Part shown: one piece after another, positions 5,483-7,030 of the stretch
Layout of the letters: each line of letters starts with the position of its first letter
Position numbering within the stretch: the first letter of the stretch is position 1
NCBI GenBank assembly: GCA_021784495.1
Contig: JAJXSQ010000119.1
Coordinates: 1-7,030 of the forward strand
Direction of reading: 5' to 3'
Source: Myxococcales bacterium
GTDB lineage: Bacteria > Myxococcota > Myxococcia > Myxococcales > Anaeromyxobacteraceae
Length of the DNA: 7,030 nucleotides
Program-made: the position numbers and the translations under genes
Notes under the pieces: model-generated
Told to the model about the DNA's origin: nothing
What the model saw: the letters and a program-made list of their open reading frames with translations, nothing else
Databases searched by the model: none

Positions 5483-7030
5483 TCAGTCGCGCGCCGCGAC
5501 GGCGTAGACCGCCCCGCCGTCGCCGCAGTCGAAGCGGAGCCGGAACCGCTCCGGATGGGCCTGGACGAGCGCCGCGCCGCCGCCGCCGGGGCCGATCGCC
5601 AGGAAGCGGGCCCCGGAGCGCGCGAGCTCGGCCTCGAGCGCCGGGAGCGGGATCCGGTCGGTGAGCCGGACGACCCGGCTCGACAGGTCGGGGCGCCAGA
5701 GCCGGTGCGGCATCTCCAGCTCGCCGTCGAAGGCGACGACGTCGCCGGGGCGGAGGTCGGCCTGCAGATCGAGGTAGCGCCCCTGGCAGTCGTCCGGCCC
5801 GACCGCGCGCGCCCGCTCGGCCCAGCTCATCCCGGCGTAGGAGAGGAGGGGCGGGCCGTCGCCGGTCAGGCCGGGGAGGGCGAGGGCCAGGCCGGCGGCG
5901 CCGGCGAGCGCGCTCCAGCCGAGCGCCGCCCGCCGGAGCCCCGGCGCGAGATCGCGGAGGCCCGCCGCGGCGAGGGCGAGACAGAGGGCCGGGAGGGCCG
6001 CGGTGTACCGGGCGATGGCCGGGTCGGGGACGGCGAGCGCGGCGGCGACGAGCGGGAGCGCGGCGCGGGCCGGCGCGCGCCGGAGGGCCCAGAGGGCGCC
6101 CGGGAGCGCCGCGAGCGCGAACTGCGGGCCGAAGCCCCCGACCCGCATGTCGAAGGCCGGCACCGGCGGGGCGAGGCTCGCCCAGGAGCGCAGGACGCGC
6201 CAGGGGAGCGGCCCGGTGAGCCGCGGGGCGAGCGGCGCGGAGGTGAGGAGCGTCGTCACGTCGTGGAGCCCGGGGAGGTGGATGGGGCCGAGGGTGATGG
6301 CCACCGGCCAGACGGGGTTCCCGTGGCTCCAGAGCTCCCGGAGGTAGCTCTCCCCTCCGATGGCCACGATCGCGAGGGTGCCGAGCGCGGTCCACGCCGC
6401 GCCCGCCCGGCCGGCGCGCGCCGCGAGGACGAGCCAGAGGACGGCGGCGGCGAGCGGCGCGGTCGGCTTGGTGCCGAGGAGGAGGCCGATGGCGACCGCC
6501 GCCAGGAGCTGCCGCGCCGGGCGGTCGGCCGCGAGGAGGAAGGCGCCGGCGGCCAGGAGGTAGGCGGCGGTGGCGACGTCGACGTAGTCGGTCGGGAGCT
6601 GGAGGAAGATGGCCGGGGCCGCGAGCCAGAGGGCGCCGGCGGCCAGCGCGTCGCCCCGCCGGGCGCCGAGCCGCCGGGCGATGGCCGCCGCCGCCGCGGC
6701 GCCGAGCAGGCCGAGCGGGAGCTGCCCGAGGTCGGCGAGCCGGTCGTCCGGGAGGAGGAGCCGGAGGCCGAGGTAGAGGAGCTCGCCGCCGTGCGGGTAG
6801 GTGCCGATGTAGGGGGCGTCCCAGGGGTGGGCGCGCAGCGAGTGGTCCTGGAGGGCGAGGTCGACGAAGGGGAGGTGGTAGCCGAGCGAGTCCCACTGCC
6901 AGATGGGGAGCCACCAGGCGGCGAGGAGCGCGACGGCGACCGCGGCGGCGCCGACGGCGAGCGCCGGCGCCGCCTCCGGGGAGAGGGCCCGGTCGTTCGG
7001 CGCGTCCGGGGCGCCCGCCGCGCGGCCCCC
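5483..7030 (-). CDS. GT-C-type (family 39/ArnT-like) integral membrane glycosyltransferase, partial (N-terminus beyond window)
   Basis: The last 515 residues of a polytopic membrane protein. No start codon is seen before the first hydrophobic segment (window residues about 22-42), so the start lies to the right of the window, probably not far. After that segment comes W-x-WDSLGYHLPFV (44-56), an acidic loop-1 motif resembling the D-x-x-x-YH-L motif of family 39-like glycosyltransferases, where the Asp is the presumed catalytic base. TYPHGGELLYLGL (77-89) and many Leu/Ala-rich membrane segments follow up to about residue 395. The last 115 or so residues (from about 400) are soluble, with PGDVVAFDGE, RLWRP and a closing beta pattern, as expected of a periplasmic C-terminal domain. 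By family it would use a polyprenyl-phosphate sugar to modify lipid, glycan or protein at the outer face of the inner membrane; the substrate is unknown. The TGA stop is at 5483-5485. An internal GTG at 6367 is not a credible start because it cuts through the membrane domain. A membrane protein without enzymatic activity remains possible. Confidence 0.75.
   Translation of the reverse strand, partial: GGRAAGAPDAPNDRALSPEAAPALAVGAAAVAVALLAAWWLPIWQWDSLGYHLPFVDLALQDHSLRAHPWDAPYIGTYPHGGELLYLGLRLLLPDDRLADLGQLPLGLLGAAAAAAIARRLGARRGDALAAGALWLAAPAIFLQLPTDYVDVATAAYLLAAGAFLLAADRPARQLLAAVAIGLLLGTKPTAPLAAAVLWLVLAARAGRAGAAWTALGTLAIVAIGGESYLRELWSHGNPVWPVAITLGPIHLPGLHDVTTLLTSAPLAPRLTGPLPWRVLRSWASLAPPVPAFDMRVGGFGPQFALAALPGALWALRRAPARAALPLVAAALAVPDPAIARYTAALPALCLALAAAGLRDLAPGLRRAALGWSALAGAAGLALALPGLTGDGPPLLSYAGMSWAERARAVGPDDCQGRYLDLQADLRPGDVVAFDGELEMPHRLWRPDLSSRVVRLTDRIPLPALEAELARSGARFLAIGPGGGGAALVQAHPERFRLRFDCGDGGAVYAVAARD

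Noticed and set aside
3864..6914. A 1016-codon minus-strand frame spanning the PPK2 and membrane-protein genes
   Set aside because: It is extremely Arg/Pro-rich and out of frame with two clear protein-coding genes, so it is a GC-driven artefact.

Overview
The window is very GC-rich and codon third positions are almost entirely G or C. This, together with a large multiheme c-type cytochrome, a -24/-12 (sigma-54) promoter candidate and a two-domain polyphosphate kinase 2, suggests a Myxococcota/Deltaproteobacteria-type chromosome. Anaeromyxobacter is the lineage I would check first. That assignment is an inference from composition and gene content.

All four genes lie on the minus strand, so transcription runs from high to low coordinates. 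At the right edge (7030 to 5483) is the C-terminal 515 residues of a polytopic membrane protein resembling GT-C/ArnT-like (family 39) glycosyltransferases; its start lies outside the window. After 60 bp comes a complete two-domain PPK2 enzyme of the polyphosphate:AMP phosphotransferase type (5422 to 3917). A 376-bp intergenic region follows (3916 to 3541). It holds a good sigma-54 promoter candidate, three copies of a GCSGCAA-N1-2-TTG motif upstream of it, and a tandem 12-bp repeat over the predicted transcription start. Next is a 904-residue lipoprotein multiheme cytochrome (3540 to 826). Its layout is a lipobox, eight collagen-like triplets, a carboxypeptidase-regulatory-like beta domain, Ig/PKD-like beta domains, then eight CxxCH motifs plus one CxxxCH motif. 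A strong hairpin terminator follows it (797 to 759). The left edge carries the N-terminal 236 residues of an inositol-monophosphatase-family enzyme (708 to 1).

No operon logic clearly ties all four genes together. The cytochrome looks like a separately controlled single-gene unit, with its own promoter and terminator, that exports electrons at or outside the outer membrane. The PPK2 (energy or nucleotide salvage from polyphosphate), the membrane glycosyltransferase (envelope glycan or lipid modification) and the phosphatase look like ordinary neighbours. I see no CRISPR array, transposon, tRNA or rRNA. The most interesting features are the cytochrome's unusual architecture, its nonstandard heme motif and its control region; I do not see a clearly new multi-gene system.
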